DNA from: Thermobifida halotolerans
GTDB taxonomy: Bacteria > Actinomycetota > Actinomycetes > Streptosporangiales > Streptosporangiaceae
Direction of reading: 5' to 3'
NCBI RefSeq assembly: GCF_003574835.2
Contig: NZ_CP063196.1
Location: forward strand, 4,092,001-4,156,000
Length of the DNA: 64,000 nucleotides
Below are positions 56,859 to 64,000 of this stretch, in pieces; the stretch's first letter is position 1; every line of letters begins with the position of its first letter. The notes under the pieces were generated by a model, which saw only the letters and a program-made list of their open reading frames with translations, had not been told where the DNA came from and searched no databases. A program made the position numbers and the translations under genes.

Positions 56859-57236
56859 ATGAAGAACAGGCTCGGCGACCTTGAACGTGCGGTGATGGAT
56901 GTACTGTGGGAAAGAACCGAGCCAATGACGGTTCGGGAAGTGGGGCGCGCCCTGGCGGACCGCGACCTCGCCCACACGACCGTCATGACGGTGCTCGACC
57001 GACTCGCCAAGAAGGGAGTCGTGCATCGCACCCGTGAGGGACGCGCGTGGCGATACCGCCCGGCCGCCAGCCGGGAGGCCTACGTCTCGGAACTGATGCT
57101 CGACGCGCTCGGCCAGACCGGGGACCGCGATGCCGCACTGGCCGCCTTCGTCCGTTCCATGAGCGGCCCGGAGGCCGAAGTACTTCGCCGCCTCCTCGCG
57201 GAGGGCCACGAGGAAGGCGACAGATCAAGGATGTAG
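56859..57236 (+). CDS. BlaI/MecI/CopY-family repressor
   Basis: A protein of 125 residues. The winged helix-turn-helix reads LGDLERAVMDVLWERTEPMTVREVGRAL (key features LERAVMDVLW and MTVREV), then HTTVMTVLDRLAKKGVVHR and GRAWRYRPAASRE. The C-terminal half is the helical dimerisation domain. In the classical system a metalloprotease sensor cleaves the repressor when beta-lactam is present. The M56 peptidase gene starts 4 bp downstream, so the two form one unit. Confidence 0.92.
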   Translation: MKNRLGDLERAVMDVLWERTEPMTVREVGRALADRDLAHTTVMTVLDRLAKKGVVHRTREGRAWRYRPAASREAYVSELMLDALGQTGDRDAALAAFVRSMSGPEAEVLRRLLAEGHEEGDRSRM

Positions 57237-57240
57237 TCGC

Positions 57241-58185
57241 ATGGTCGTTGCCGCACTGCTCACAGCGATCGCAGGCGGCTGCCTTCTCGCCGCCTTCCTC
57301 CTGCTGGGCGCCCGGTGGCCCGCCCGGGGCCCGCACGTCGCCGTTGTCGCCTGGCAGGCGTTGGGGCTGGCGTGGGGAGTCTCCGTCATCGGCGCCCTGC
57401 TGGCCTTCGGTCTGGCGCCCTACGACCAGGGTGTGCTGTACGGCCTGACCGCCCTGATCCGGGACGCCGCCGCGAACGGGCTGCGCCTGGACGCCCTCCT
57501 GGAGGGGCGCCTCGCCGCGACCCGGGTGGCCGCCCTCGTCGCGGCCGCCGGACTGACCCTGATGCTCTTCTGGGGCCTGGCGGTCTCCTTCATCCAGGTG
57601 GTACGCACCCGCCGCCGCCACCGGGCACTCCTCGAACTGGTCGCCCACGACCACCCCGAGGTGCCCGGAGCCCGCGTGCTCGACCACCCCGCGGCGGCGG
57701 CCTACTGCCTGCCCGGTGTACTGAACTCGCAGATCGTCATCAGCGCCGGAGCACTGGAGGTCCTGGACCGCCGGGAACTCGCCGCGGTGCTGTCCCACGA
57801 GCACGCGCACCTGCGCCAGCGGCACGACCTCGTCCTCCTGCCGTTCTCCTCGCTGAAGCGCGCGTTCCCCCGACTCCGGTTCATGGAACGGTGCTACAAC
57901 GCCGTGGCGTTGCTCATCGAGATGTGCGCCGACGACCACGCCCGCCGCCGCCACTCCCCCCGGGAGCTCGCGACGGCACTGGTGCGGTTCGGCAGTGCGG
58001 GCGGCGCGGCGATCCCCGCCGGAGCCATGGCGGTGGTGCCCAACGAGCAGCAGCCCGAGGTGCTCGCCCGCGTCTCCCGACTGCTCAACCCGGCGGCACT
58101 GTCCCGTCGGGCCACCGCGACCGTGCTGGCCGGGTCGGCCTCCCTCATGACCGCGACCTTCACCCTCTGGCATCTGCCCATGTGA
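57241..58185 (+). CDS. M56 family membrane metallopeptidase (BlaR1-like)
   Basis: A protein of 314 residues with hydrophobic helices near 2-24, 37-58, 97-118 and 285-305. The zinc motif HEHAH lies in AAVLSHEHAHLRQRHD near 183-195. ARVLDHPAAAAYCLPG is also typical of M48/M56 peptidases. There is no extracytoplasmic penicillin-binding sensor domain, unlike staphylococcal BlaR1, so the signal must be sensed otherwise. It pairs with the BlaI-like repressor upstream, which is probably its substrate. Confidence 0.88.
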   Translation: MVVAALLTAIAGGCLLAAFLLLGARWPARGPHVAVVAWQALGLAWGVSVIGALLAFGLAPYDQGVLYGLTALIRDAAANGLRLDALLEGRLAATRVAALVAAAGLTLMLFWGLAVSFIQVVRTRRRHRALLELVAHDHPEVPGARVLDHPAAAAYCLPGVLNSQIVISAGALEVLDRRELAAVLSHEHAHLRQRHDLVLLPFSSLKRAFPRLRFMERCYNAVALLIEMCADDHARRRHSPRELATALVRFGSAGGAAIPAGAMAVVPNEQQPEVLARVSRLLNPAALSRRATATVLAGSASLMTATFTLWHLPM

Positions 58186-58271
58186 CAACGGATTCTCGGG
58201 CACGATCCGCGCCGGTCGTGCGTTTAGTCTGAAGGCAGGTTTCTTTCCCGAGGTAAAGGCCGGGTGCTCGC

Positions 58272-58583
58272 GTGTACGCCATGGGCTTCTTCGCTCTGCT
58301 GTTCAAGGTCATCTACCTGGCGACCTTCGTGACGTCGCTGTACGGGCTGATCGAGGCCGTCCGCACCCCCGCGGCGGCGTTCCCCGCGATGGACAAGCAG
58401 ACCAAGGGACTGTGGGTGGGACTCCTCGGCGCCGGCACGGTGGTCTCGTTGGCCGCGCTGATGGGTGCCTTCGCTTTCCTGACGATCCTGGCGCTGGCCG
58501 CCGCCCTGATCTTCCTGATCGACGTGCGGCCCGCGGTGCGCAGCATCAACCGCCCCGGCGACGGCCCCTACAGCTCCTGGTAG
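58272..58583 (+). CDS. DUF2516 membrane protein
   Basis: A protein of 103 residues with three hydrophobic segments (about 4-26, 45-65, 67-86) and the conserved ending LIDVRPAVRSINR. The DUF2516 family is widespread in actinobacteria and uncharacterised. It starts at GTG; an ATG three codons later is possible. It is convergent with the zinc metallopeptidase gene, only 4 bp apart. Confidence 0.8.
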   Translation: MYAMGFFALLFKVIYLATFVTSLYGLIEAVRTPAAAFPAMDKQTKGLWVGLLGAGTVVSLAALMGAFAFLTILALAAALIFLIDVRPAVRSINRPGDGPYSSW

Positions 58584-58587
58584 CGGC

Positions 58588-59541
58588 TCACTGGAGCAGG
58601 TCGCTCTCGGCCGCCCAGGTGTTGCAGGCTCCGGGGGTCTGGCGGTCCAGTCCCCGCTCCAGCCACAGCACGCTGTTCCGCGCCGAGCCGTGCGTACGCT
58701 CGGCGTCGGTGCTGCCCTCGCGGTCCGCGGTGACCGCCGCGTCGTCGAGGAGCGTCCGGCGCTCGGCGTCCCCGATCGGGTAGGTGACGCTCACCGAACC
58801 GAGGAAGACCCCGGCCAGGCAGTTGGCCTGGAGTTCGCTGCGGCGGGTCCAGGCGCTCTGCTCCGCCGGGTCGCTCTCCGTGCGGCGGCGTTCGTGGTAG
58901 TAGTCCAGGATTCCCGCCTCGCCCTGCACGTGGTGCCCGTACTCGTGGGCGAGCAGGGAGGCGTAGACGACGCTGTCGGTGCTGCTGTGCCACTTGTCGA
59001 CCACGTCGCGTACCCCGATGTAGACACTCTCGCTGGCCCGGCAGTAGAAGCCGCCCGCGGCCGACGGGTAGTCGCGGCACGGACTGCTTCCGGCCTCCTC
59101 CCAGAAGACGCGCTCCGGCGGCTGGAAGTCCAGCCCCGCCCTGGCGAACTGGGTGGCCCAGGCCTGGTCCAGGCAGTCCGTGACGGTGTCGAGGAAACGC
59201 CTCATGGATTCGGGGTCGTCGACGTCGAGTGCGGGAGCCGGGCAGGGCAGCGGGGCCAGTCGTCCGGTCGAGTAGAGCGGGTTGTGGACGAGCACCGCCT
59301 CGCCGGTGAACTCCGATCCCAGCCCGCCGACCGCTCCCCGCTGCTCCGGTCCGCCGGTCGCGGCGGGCGCCTCCTCCTGGGGCGCCCGGCTCGGCAGCAG
59401 GGCTCCGGTCACCGGCGCGCCGATTCCCTCGACGCTCTGTCCCACCAGGATCGCCAACGCCAGGACGGCCACGCCGATCGCCGCGAGGCGTCCGGCGCCG
59501 CGCGCCCTGCCCTGCGTTGTCCGGCCGTGTGCCCGTTCCAC
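58588..59541 (-). CDS. Neutral zinc metallopeptidase (copy 1 of a tandem pair)
   Basis: A protein of 317 residues. An N-terminal transmembrane helix (about 20-40) anchors the protein with its catalytic domain outside. The zinc site HEYGHH lies in LLAHEYGHHVQGEAGI. RRSELQANCLAGVFLG and the cysteine pairs (CPAPALD/DCLD, PCRDYP/FYC) are typical of the PF04228-type neutral zinc metallopeptidases. GTG at 59541 follows AGGACGAAC. It is 31 bp after its paralogue. Confidence 0.85.
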   Translation of the reverse strand: MERAHGRTTQGRARGAGRLAAIGVAVLALAILVGQSVEGIGAPVTGALLPSRAPQEEAPAATGGPEQRGAVGGLGSEFTGEAVLVHNPLYSTGRLAPLPCPAPALDVDDPESMRRFLDTVTDCLDQAWATQFARAGLDFQPPERVFWEEAGSSPCRDYPSAAGGFYCRASESVYIGVRDVVDKWHSSTDSVVYASLLAHEYGHHVQGEAGILDYYHERRRTESDPAEQSAWTRRSELQANCLAGVFLGSVSVTYPIGDAERRTLLDDAAVTADREGSTDAERTHGSARNSVLWLERGLDRQTPGACNTWAAESDLLQ

Positions 59542-59572
59542 GTTCGTCCTGGCTCGTCCACCGGCGTGCCGG

Positions 59573-60511
59573 TCAGTCGACCAGTTCCTCCTCGGCTTCC
59601 CACGTGTTGCACGCCGCGGGGTCCCTGCGGTCCATGCCGTGGCTGGTCCACATCTGACCGTTGACTGCGCTGCCGTGCGTGCGACTGTCGCCCCGGTCCG
59701 CGCGCAGTGCGGCGTCCTGCATGATCTCCTCGCGTTCCGACTCCTCGATGGGAAAGCTACTTCCCACCGACCCCAGGAACACCCCGCTGAGGCAGTTGGC
59801 CTGGAGTTCGCTGCGGCGGGTCCACTCGTCGTGGTTCTCGCCGCCGCCTCCCCTCGCCTGCTGGTACTGCGGCAGGATTCCCGCCTCACCCTGCACATGG
59901 TGACCGTACTCGTGACCGAGCAGGAAAGTGTAGGCCGCGGCCTGGTCGCTGTGTCCGGAATCGGCCACGATGTCCTCCACGCCGAGGTACAGGCCCTTGT
60001 TGGCGTAGCAGTAGAACGCCGAGGTCCCCTCGACCGGATAGGTGCCGCACGGACTCTGCCCCGACGCGTACCAGTAGATCCGGTTCGGCGGGTCGAACGA
60101 CACTCCCGCGTCCGCGAGGTGCGTTCCCCACGCCTCGTCGAGGCAGTCGGTCACCTCGTGCAGGAAGAACTCCATCGACTCGGGGTCGTCGGCGTCCAAC
60201 TCCGGGGCCGGGCAGGTGACCGACCGCAGTTCACCGCTCAGGTAGAGCGGGTTGGTGCTCAGGGTCTCCCGGGACAGGGTTACGGTCTCCTCCCCGGACG
60301 TGGCCGCAGGTCGGGCCGTCTCCGCCACGGGGCGGGGTCCGGTGTCGAAGAGCGCGGCCACCAGCACGAATCCGGCCAGGGCGACGGCGGCCAGCCCCAT
60401 GACCAGGACGACGGAGACACCGATCCCCAGAGGGCGCGGTCGTGGCCTGCCCCTGTGGACGGGCAGTGTGTACTCGACGGCGTGGCCCCGCCTCCTGTTC
60501 GGTGTCCTCAC
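59573..60511 (-). CDS. Neutral zinc metallopeptidase (copy 2 of a tandem pair)
   Basis: A protein of 312 residues, the first gene of the tandem pair. It has a transmembrane helix at about 30-52, then the same domain as its neighbour, with the zinc site HEYGHH in LLGHEYGHHVQGEAGI, and RRSELQANCLSGVFLGSV. Both copies keep the same cysteine pattern and the C-terminal ACNTWEAE or ACNTWAAE ending. They have clearly diverged outside the catalytic core, so the duplication is not recent. GTG at 60511 follows GAGGAG. Confidence 0.85.
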   Translation of the reverse strand: MRTPNRRRGHAVEYTLPVHRGRPRPRPLGIGVSVVLVMGLAAVALAGFVLVAALFDTGPRPVAETARPAATSGEETVTLSRETLSTNPLYLSGELRSVTCPAPELDADDPESMEFFLHEVTDCLDEAWGTHLADAGVSFDPPNRIYWYASGQSPCGTYPVEGTSAFYCYANKGLYLGVEDIVADSGHSDQAAAYTFLLGHEYGHHVQGEAGILPQYQQARGGGGENHDEWTRRSELQANCLSGVFLGSVGSSFPIEESEREEIMQDAALRADRGDSRTHGSAVNGQMWTSHGMDRRDPAACNTWEAEEELVD

Positions 60512-60682
60512 GTTGGTCGATCTCCTCACCCGCTTCTCCCATGGCCGACCCGCTCGGGTGACTTTTCGATTATGCCTGGACAAAAGGGATGACCTCCGCC
60601 CCACCTGCCTCTTCTCCCGAAGAGGTCAGAACGGTCGGTAGGCTCACCGTGTGCGATGCGGTGGGCGGGACAGGCGAGGGAG

Positions 60683-62443
60683 ATGATGACGGGAACAACG
60701 GCCGGGACAGCCCTCCTCGGCGTTGCCGCCATCGCGTCCTCCGGCGTGCTGCTGGCGGCTCTCCCGGCGTCCGCCGCTTCCCACGATCCGCAGACACACA
60801 CCATCCAGCAGGGCACGGTCCCCGACGGGCAGACCGTCAACGAGATCTCCCTGCGGCTGGACGACGGAGGTGTGCTGCACGCCCAGGAGCGCATCACCTT
60901 CGGCGGCGGCGGTCCCGCGGAGTTCACCCGGACCTTCGAGCTGAGGGAGCCCTACGACACCGACCACGACCGGCTGTACGAGGTCACCGACCTGACCGCC
61001 CAGAGCGGAGACGGCCGTCCGGTGGAGATCACCGTCGACGAGGGCGCGGCCACCATGGACGCCAGGCTGGACGTGGCCGGAGCCGAGGTCGTCATCGTGG
61101 ACTACCGGGTCGAGGGCACGGTCAGCGAGGTCGGCAACCGGTTGGAACTGGAGTGGACGGCGGTCGGGGGGTACAGCGACTTCGTCGAGGAGACGACGGT
61201 GGTCGTGGACGCCCCGGCTCCCCCGCAGGCGCTGTCGTGCGCGGCGGGCGAGCCGTTCAGTTCCATCTACTGCACCTCGTCGGACATGGGCGGACCCCAG
61301 GCGCTGGTCGCCCGTTTCCTACAGACCGACCTGGACGTGGGGCAGTCGCTCGACATCGTGGTGAGCTATCCGAGGGGCAGCGCGCCCAGCACCCTGATCC
61401 TGGACCGCACCTGGTCGTTGACCTCGGCGTTCGCGATCACCCCCGCGACGGCGGGAGTCTTCGGACTGCTGCTGGTGGTGCTGGTCGGCGGGCTGGTACT
61501 GCTGATCTGGGTACGCGGCCGGGACGAGCGGGCGCTGCGCTCGGAGGCGCGGAAGGCCGACCACGCCCCGGTGGAGCCGGGCGTGGGCGGGAACCTGCGC
61601 TTCCACCCGCCGGACAACGTGCACCCCGGGCAGATCGGCACCCTCATCGACGAGCAGGCCGACGTGGTGGACATCACCGCGACCGTGGTGGATCTGGCGG
61701 TACGCGGCTACCTGCGCATCGAGGAGCTGCCGCACGCACGCCACGCCTCGGTGGACTGGCTGCTGACCCGCACCGGTCAGCGCGGCGAGGACGCGCTGTT
61801 GCCCTACGAGCGGCTGCTGCTGGGCGCGCTCTTCCAGAGGGGTGACCGGGTCCGGCTGTCGGAGCTGGGCGAGGGGTTCGCCGACCGGTTGGCCGAGGTG
61901 CGCGAGGAGCTGTACCGCGACATGGTGCGGCTGAAGTGGTTCGCGCGCCGCCCCAACCGGGAGCGCAACCAGTGGACGACCGTGGGGATCGCGTTGACCC
62001 TGCTCGGCGGGGTGGTCACCGTACTGCTGGCGGTCTTCACGCACGCGGCGTTCACCGGGCTCGCGCTGGTCCTCGCGGGCGCGGCGGTGACCGTGGGAGC
62101 GCAGTACGTGCCCGCCAAGACCAAGTTGGGCAGTGCCGTGTTCGCGCACGTCGCGGGGTTTCGGGCCTATCTGCTGCGCGCGCGGGTCAACGACATCCCG
62201 TCCGACCGCCGGGTCCACCTGTTCTCCCGCTACCTGCCGTACGCGATCATCTTCGACAACGTCGAGCACTGGGCGCGGATTCTGGCGGCCGCGGGGGCGG
62301 AGGAGTCGCACGGCCGGGGCCTGTTCTGGTACCACGGGCCGCAGGACTGGGATCTGGACGACTTCGCCGACTCCATCAAGGCGTTCACGTTGACCCTGTC
62401 GGGTGTCATCTCCAACACCCGGCAGTTCCGGGCCCTGGGATGA
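60683..62443 (+). CDS. DUF2207 membrane protein
   Basis: A protein of 586 residues. A signal peptide (about 1-33, ending SASAASH) leads to an extracellular beta-domain (about 40-230) with the DUF2207 pattern. Transmembrane helices follow near 260-283 and near 435-475. The cytoplasmic parts include the conserved segment [21 protein letters not shown]. Function is unknown. The two ATG codons at 60683 and 60686 follow GAGGGAG. Confidence 0.85.
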   Translation: MMTGTTAGTALLGVAAIASSGVLLAALPASAASHDPQTHTIQQGTVPDGQTVNEISLRLDDGGVLHAQERITFGGGGPAEFTRTFELREPYDTDHDRLYEVTDLTAQSGDGRPVEITVDEGAATMDARLDVAGAEVVIVDYRVEGTVSEVGNRLELEWTAVGGYSDFVEETTVVVDAPAPPQALSCAAGEPFSSIYCTSSDMGGPQALVARFLQTDLDVGQSLDIVVSYPRGSAPSTLILDRTWSLTSAFAITPATAGVFGLLLVVLVGGLVLLIWVRGRDERALRSEARKADHAPVEPGVGGNLRFHPPDNVHPGQIGTLIDEQADVVDITATVVDLAVRGYLRIEELPHARHASVDWLLTRTGQRGEDALLPYERLLLGALFQRGDRVRLSELGEGFADRLAEVREELYRDMVRLKWFARRPNRERNQWTTVGIALTLLGGVVTVLLAVFTHAAFTGLALVLAGAAVTVGAQYVPAKTKLGSAVFAHVAGFRAYLLRARVNDIPSDRRVHLFSRYLPYAIIFDNVEHWARILAAAGAEESHGRGLFWYHGPQDWDLDDFADSIKAFTLTLSGVISNTRQFRALG

Positions 62444-62459
62444 GTGGAGGAGGAGTCTC

Positions 62460-62885
62460 ATGCGTGCGGTGGTGCAGCGGGTCAGCCACGCCTCGGTGAC
62501 GGTCGACGGCGAGGTCGTCGGAGCGATCGAGGAGCCGGGGCTGCTGGCGCTGGTGGGCGTGACCCACACCGACGGGGCGGCGGAGGCCGCCAAACTGGCC
62601 CGCAAGCTGTGGACGCTGCGCATTCTGGAGGACGAGCGGTCGTGCTCCGACGTCGCGGCGCCGCTGCTGGTGGTCAGTCAGTTCACGCTGTACGGCGACG
62701 CCCGCAAGGGGCGCCGTCCCACCTGGCAGGCCGCCGCGCCCGGTCCGGTGGCCGAGCCGCTGGTGGACCAGGTGGTCAAGGAACTGCGGGGGCTGGGGGC
62801 CCGGGTGGAGACGGGAGTGTTCGGCGCGCGGATGTCGGTGTCGCTGACCAACGAGGGTCCGTTCACCGTCCTCGTGGAGGTCTGA
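62460..62885 (+). CDS. dtd: D-aminoacyl-tRNA deacylase
   Basis: A protein of 141 residues that hydrolyses D-aminoacyl-tRNAs and so prevents D-amino acid entry into translation. It has [21 protein letters not shown] at the start (key [10 protein letters not shown]), the active-site [15 protein letters not shown] motif, and the cross-subunit Gly-cisPro-like motif, which here reads NEGPFT rather than the common NxGPVT. It lies 16 bp after the DUF2207 gene, so it is probably co-transcribed. Confidence 0.94.
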   Translation: MRAVVQRVSHASVTVDGEVVGAIEEPGLLALVGVTHTDGAAEAAKLARKLWTLRILEDERSCSDVAAPLLVVSQFTLYGDARKGRRPTWQAAAPGPVAEPLVDQVVKELRGLGARVETGVFGARMSVSLTNEGPFTVLVEV

Positions 62886-62968
62886 GAGACGACGGGACGT
62901 ATCAGTCCTGTAAAAGCGATCTTCCCCTTCAATACCGAACGTGTTAGATTCATCACCGGTCGCACCGA

Positions 62969-62982
62969 TGGGAGCGCTCCCG
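62969..62982. promoter_or_regulatory. CelR operator upstream of the xylanase
   Basis: TGGGAGCGCTCCCG matches the Thermobifida fusca CelR site TGGGAGCGCTCCCA at 13 of 14 positions. It lies 83 bp upstream of the xylanase start. CelR is a LacI-type repressor released by cellobiose, so the xylanase should be induced on plant cell-wall sugars. Confidence 0.85.
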
Positions 62983-63064
62983 ACCGTGCTGACCGGACCG
63001 ACAGGCTGAGGGGGCACGTCGGTCGCGCAACAGGAAGACAACCGTCGCGCGAAAGGAAACACCG

Positions 63065-64000
63065 ATGACGGAAGTCCGTCACCGTCCCCCTGGGCGAGCC
63101 AGGCGCTCGCTCGGCCTCCTCCTCAGCTCCGCACTGGCCGCCGCCACCCTGTGGGCCACGGCCTCCCCGGCCCACGCCGAGGACACCCTGCGGGACCTCG
63201 CCGCCCAGAACGGCGGGCGCCACTTCGGGGCCGCGATCACCTACAACCCGCTCAACAACGACTCGCAGTACCGCGACATCGCCGCCACCCAGTTCAGCGC
63301 GGTCACCCACGAGAACGAGATGAAGTGGGAGTCGCTGGAGCCCCAGCGCGGCCAGTACAACTGGAGCCAGGCCGACTCGATCATCGACTTCGCCAAGTCC
63401 AACAACCAGATCGTGCGCGGCCACACCCTGGTCTGGCACAGCCAGCTACCGTCCTGGCTGAACAACGGAGGCTTCTCCGGCACCCAACTCCGGTCCATCA
63501 TGGACAACCACATCGAGACCGTGGCCGGGCGCTACAGGGGTGACATCTACGCCTGGGACGTGGTCAACGAGGCGTTCAACGAGGACGGCTCGTTCCGCAA
63601 CTCGATCTGGTACCAGGGCATGGGCGTCGACTACATCGCCCACGCGTTCCGCAAGGCCCACGAGGTCGACCCCAACGCCAAGCTGTACATCAACGACTAC
63701 AACATCGAGGGCATCAACTCCAAGAGCAACGGCCTGTACGACCTGGTGGTCGACCTGCTCGACCAGGGCGTCCCGATCCACGGCGTCGGCATCCAGAGCC
63801 ACCTCATCGTCGGCCAGGTGCCGTCCACGTTCCAGCAGAACATCCAGCGCTTCGCCGACCTGGGCCTGGACGTGGCGATCACCGAGCTGGACATCCGCAT
63901 GCAGATGCCCGCCACGGACTCCAAGCTGCAGCAGCAGGCCAACGACTACCGGGCCGTGGTCAACGCCTGCCTGGCGGTGAGCCGCTGCATCGGCGTGACG
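63065..64000 (+). CDS. GH10 endo-1,4-beta-xylanase (3' end beyond window)
   Basis: 312 codons are visible before the right edge. A signal peptide runs to about residue 38 (RARRSLGLLL core, cleavage near AHA/ED). The GH10 barrel shows THENEMKWESLEP (about 81-93), GHTLVWHSQLPSW, the acid/base Glu in WDVVNEA (E169) and the nucleophile in ITELDIRM (E274). It cuts internal xylan bonds outside the cell. AAAGGAAAC is the ribosome site. The end of the catalytic domain and any carbohydrate-binding module lie outside the window. Confidence 0.95.
   Translation, partial: MTEVRHRPPGRARRSLGLLLSSALAAATLWATASPAHAEDTLRDLAAQNGGRHFGAAITYNPLNNDSQYRDIAATQFSAVTHENEMKWESLEPQRGQYNWSQADSIIDFAKSNNQIVRGHTLVWHSQLPSWLNNGGFSGTQLRSIMDNHIETVAGRYRGDIYAWDVVNEAFNEDGSFRNSIWYQGMGVDYIAHAFRKAHEVDPNAKLYINDYNIEGINSKSNGLYDLVVDLLDQGVPIHGVGIQSHLIVGQVPSTFQQNIQRFADLGLDVAITELDIRMQMPATDSKLQQQANDYRAVVNACLAVSRCIGVT

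Overview
The window looks like a chromosomal segment of a high-GC filamentous actinobacterium, most probably Thermobifida or a close relative in the Nocardiopsaceae. The signs are very strong G/C bias at third codon positions, many GTG starts, GTGA/ATGA stop-start overlaps, Lsr2, CarD, a chaplin-like protein, the mycothiol enzyme MshA, SenX3-RegX3, and at the right edge a secreted GH10 xylanase preceded by a near-perfect copy of the 14-bp CelR operator known from Thermobifida fusca. No rRNA, tRNA or CRISPR array was recognised.

Layout. 1-11 kb: a PepSY membrane protein (cut by the left edge), pdxH, a GIDE-domain protein, a nitrobindin-like protein, a possible 12-codon mini-gene, ygfZ, mutY, a DUF3105 protein, clpC and lsr2. 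11-18 kb: a 1050-residue fusion of an endonuclease Q-like module with a UvrD/Rep-type helicase, an N-acetylglutamate synthase-like GNAT protein, an orphan LuxR-type regulator and lysS. 18-24 kb: a cofactor cluster read leftwards (DUF2520, panC, fused nadB-nadC, coaX), then a chaplin. 24-30 kb: an XRE/DUF2975 pair, a VOC protein, mobile-element debris and two bPH2 membrane proteins. 30-38.7 kb: the actinobacterial ftsH-folE / folP-NTF2-folB-folK-DUF3180 cluster, with hpt, tilS and a zincin upstream. 38.9-44.4 kb: small poorly characterised genes next to ppa and dacB. 44.9-53.9 kb: an MFS carrier, ispF, carD, phoU, senX3-regX3, gpmA, a YbjN protein, mshA and a macro-domain protein, in the order familiar from mycobacteria. 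54-56.5 kb: a phage-like peptidoglycan amidase interrupted by an intein, followed by a holin-like protein. 56.8-64 kb: a BlaI/M56 pair, DUF2516, two tandem neutral zinc metallopeptidases, a DUF2207 protein, dtd and the xylanase (cut by the right edge).

Most of the window is conserved core genome. The parts that stand out are the EndoQ-helicase fusion, the intein-split amidase (its homing-endonuclease core looks degenerate), the in-frame NadB-NadC fusion that keeps a strong internal ribosome site, the mini-ORF with a near-ideal Shine-Dalgarno, and several palindromes that look like local operators.

All calls come from reading translated sequence and motifs by eye. No database search or folding calculation was run, so family names are recognition-based and residue positions are approximate unless stated as exact.
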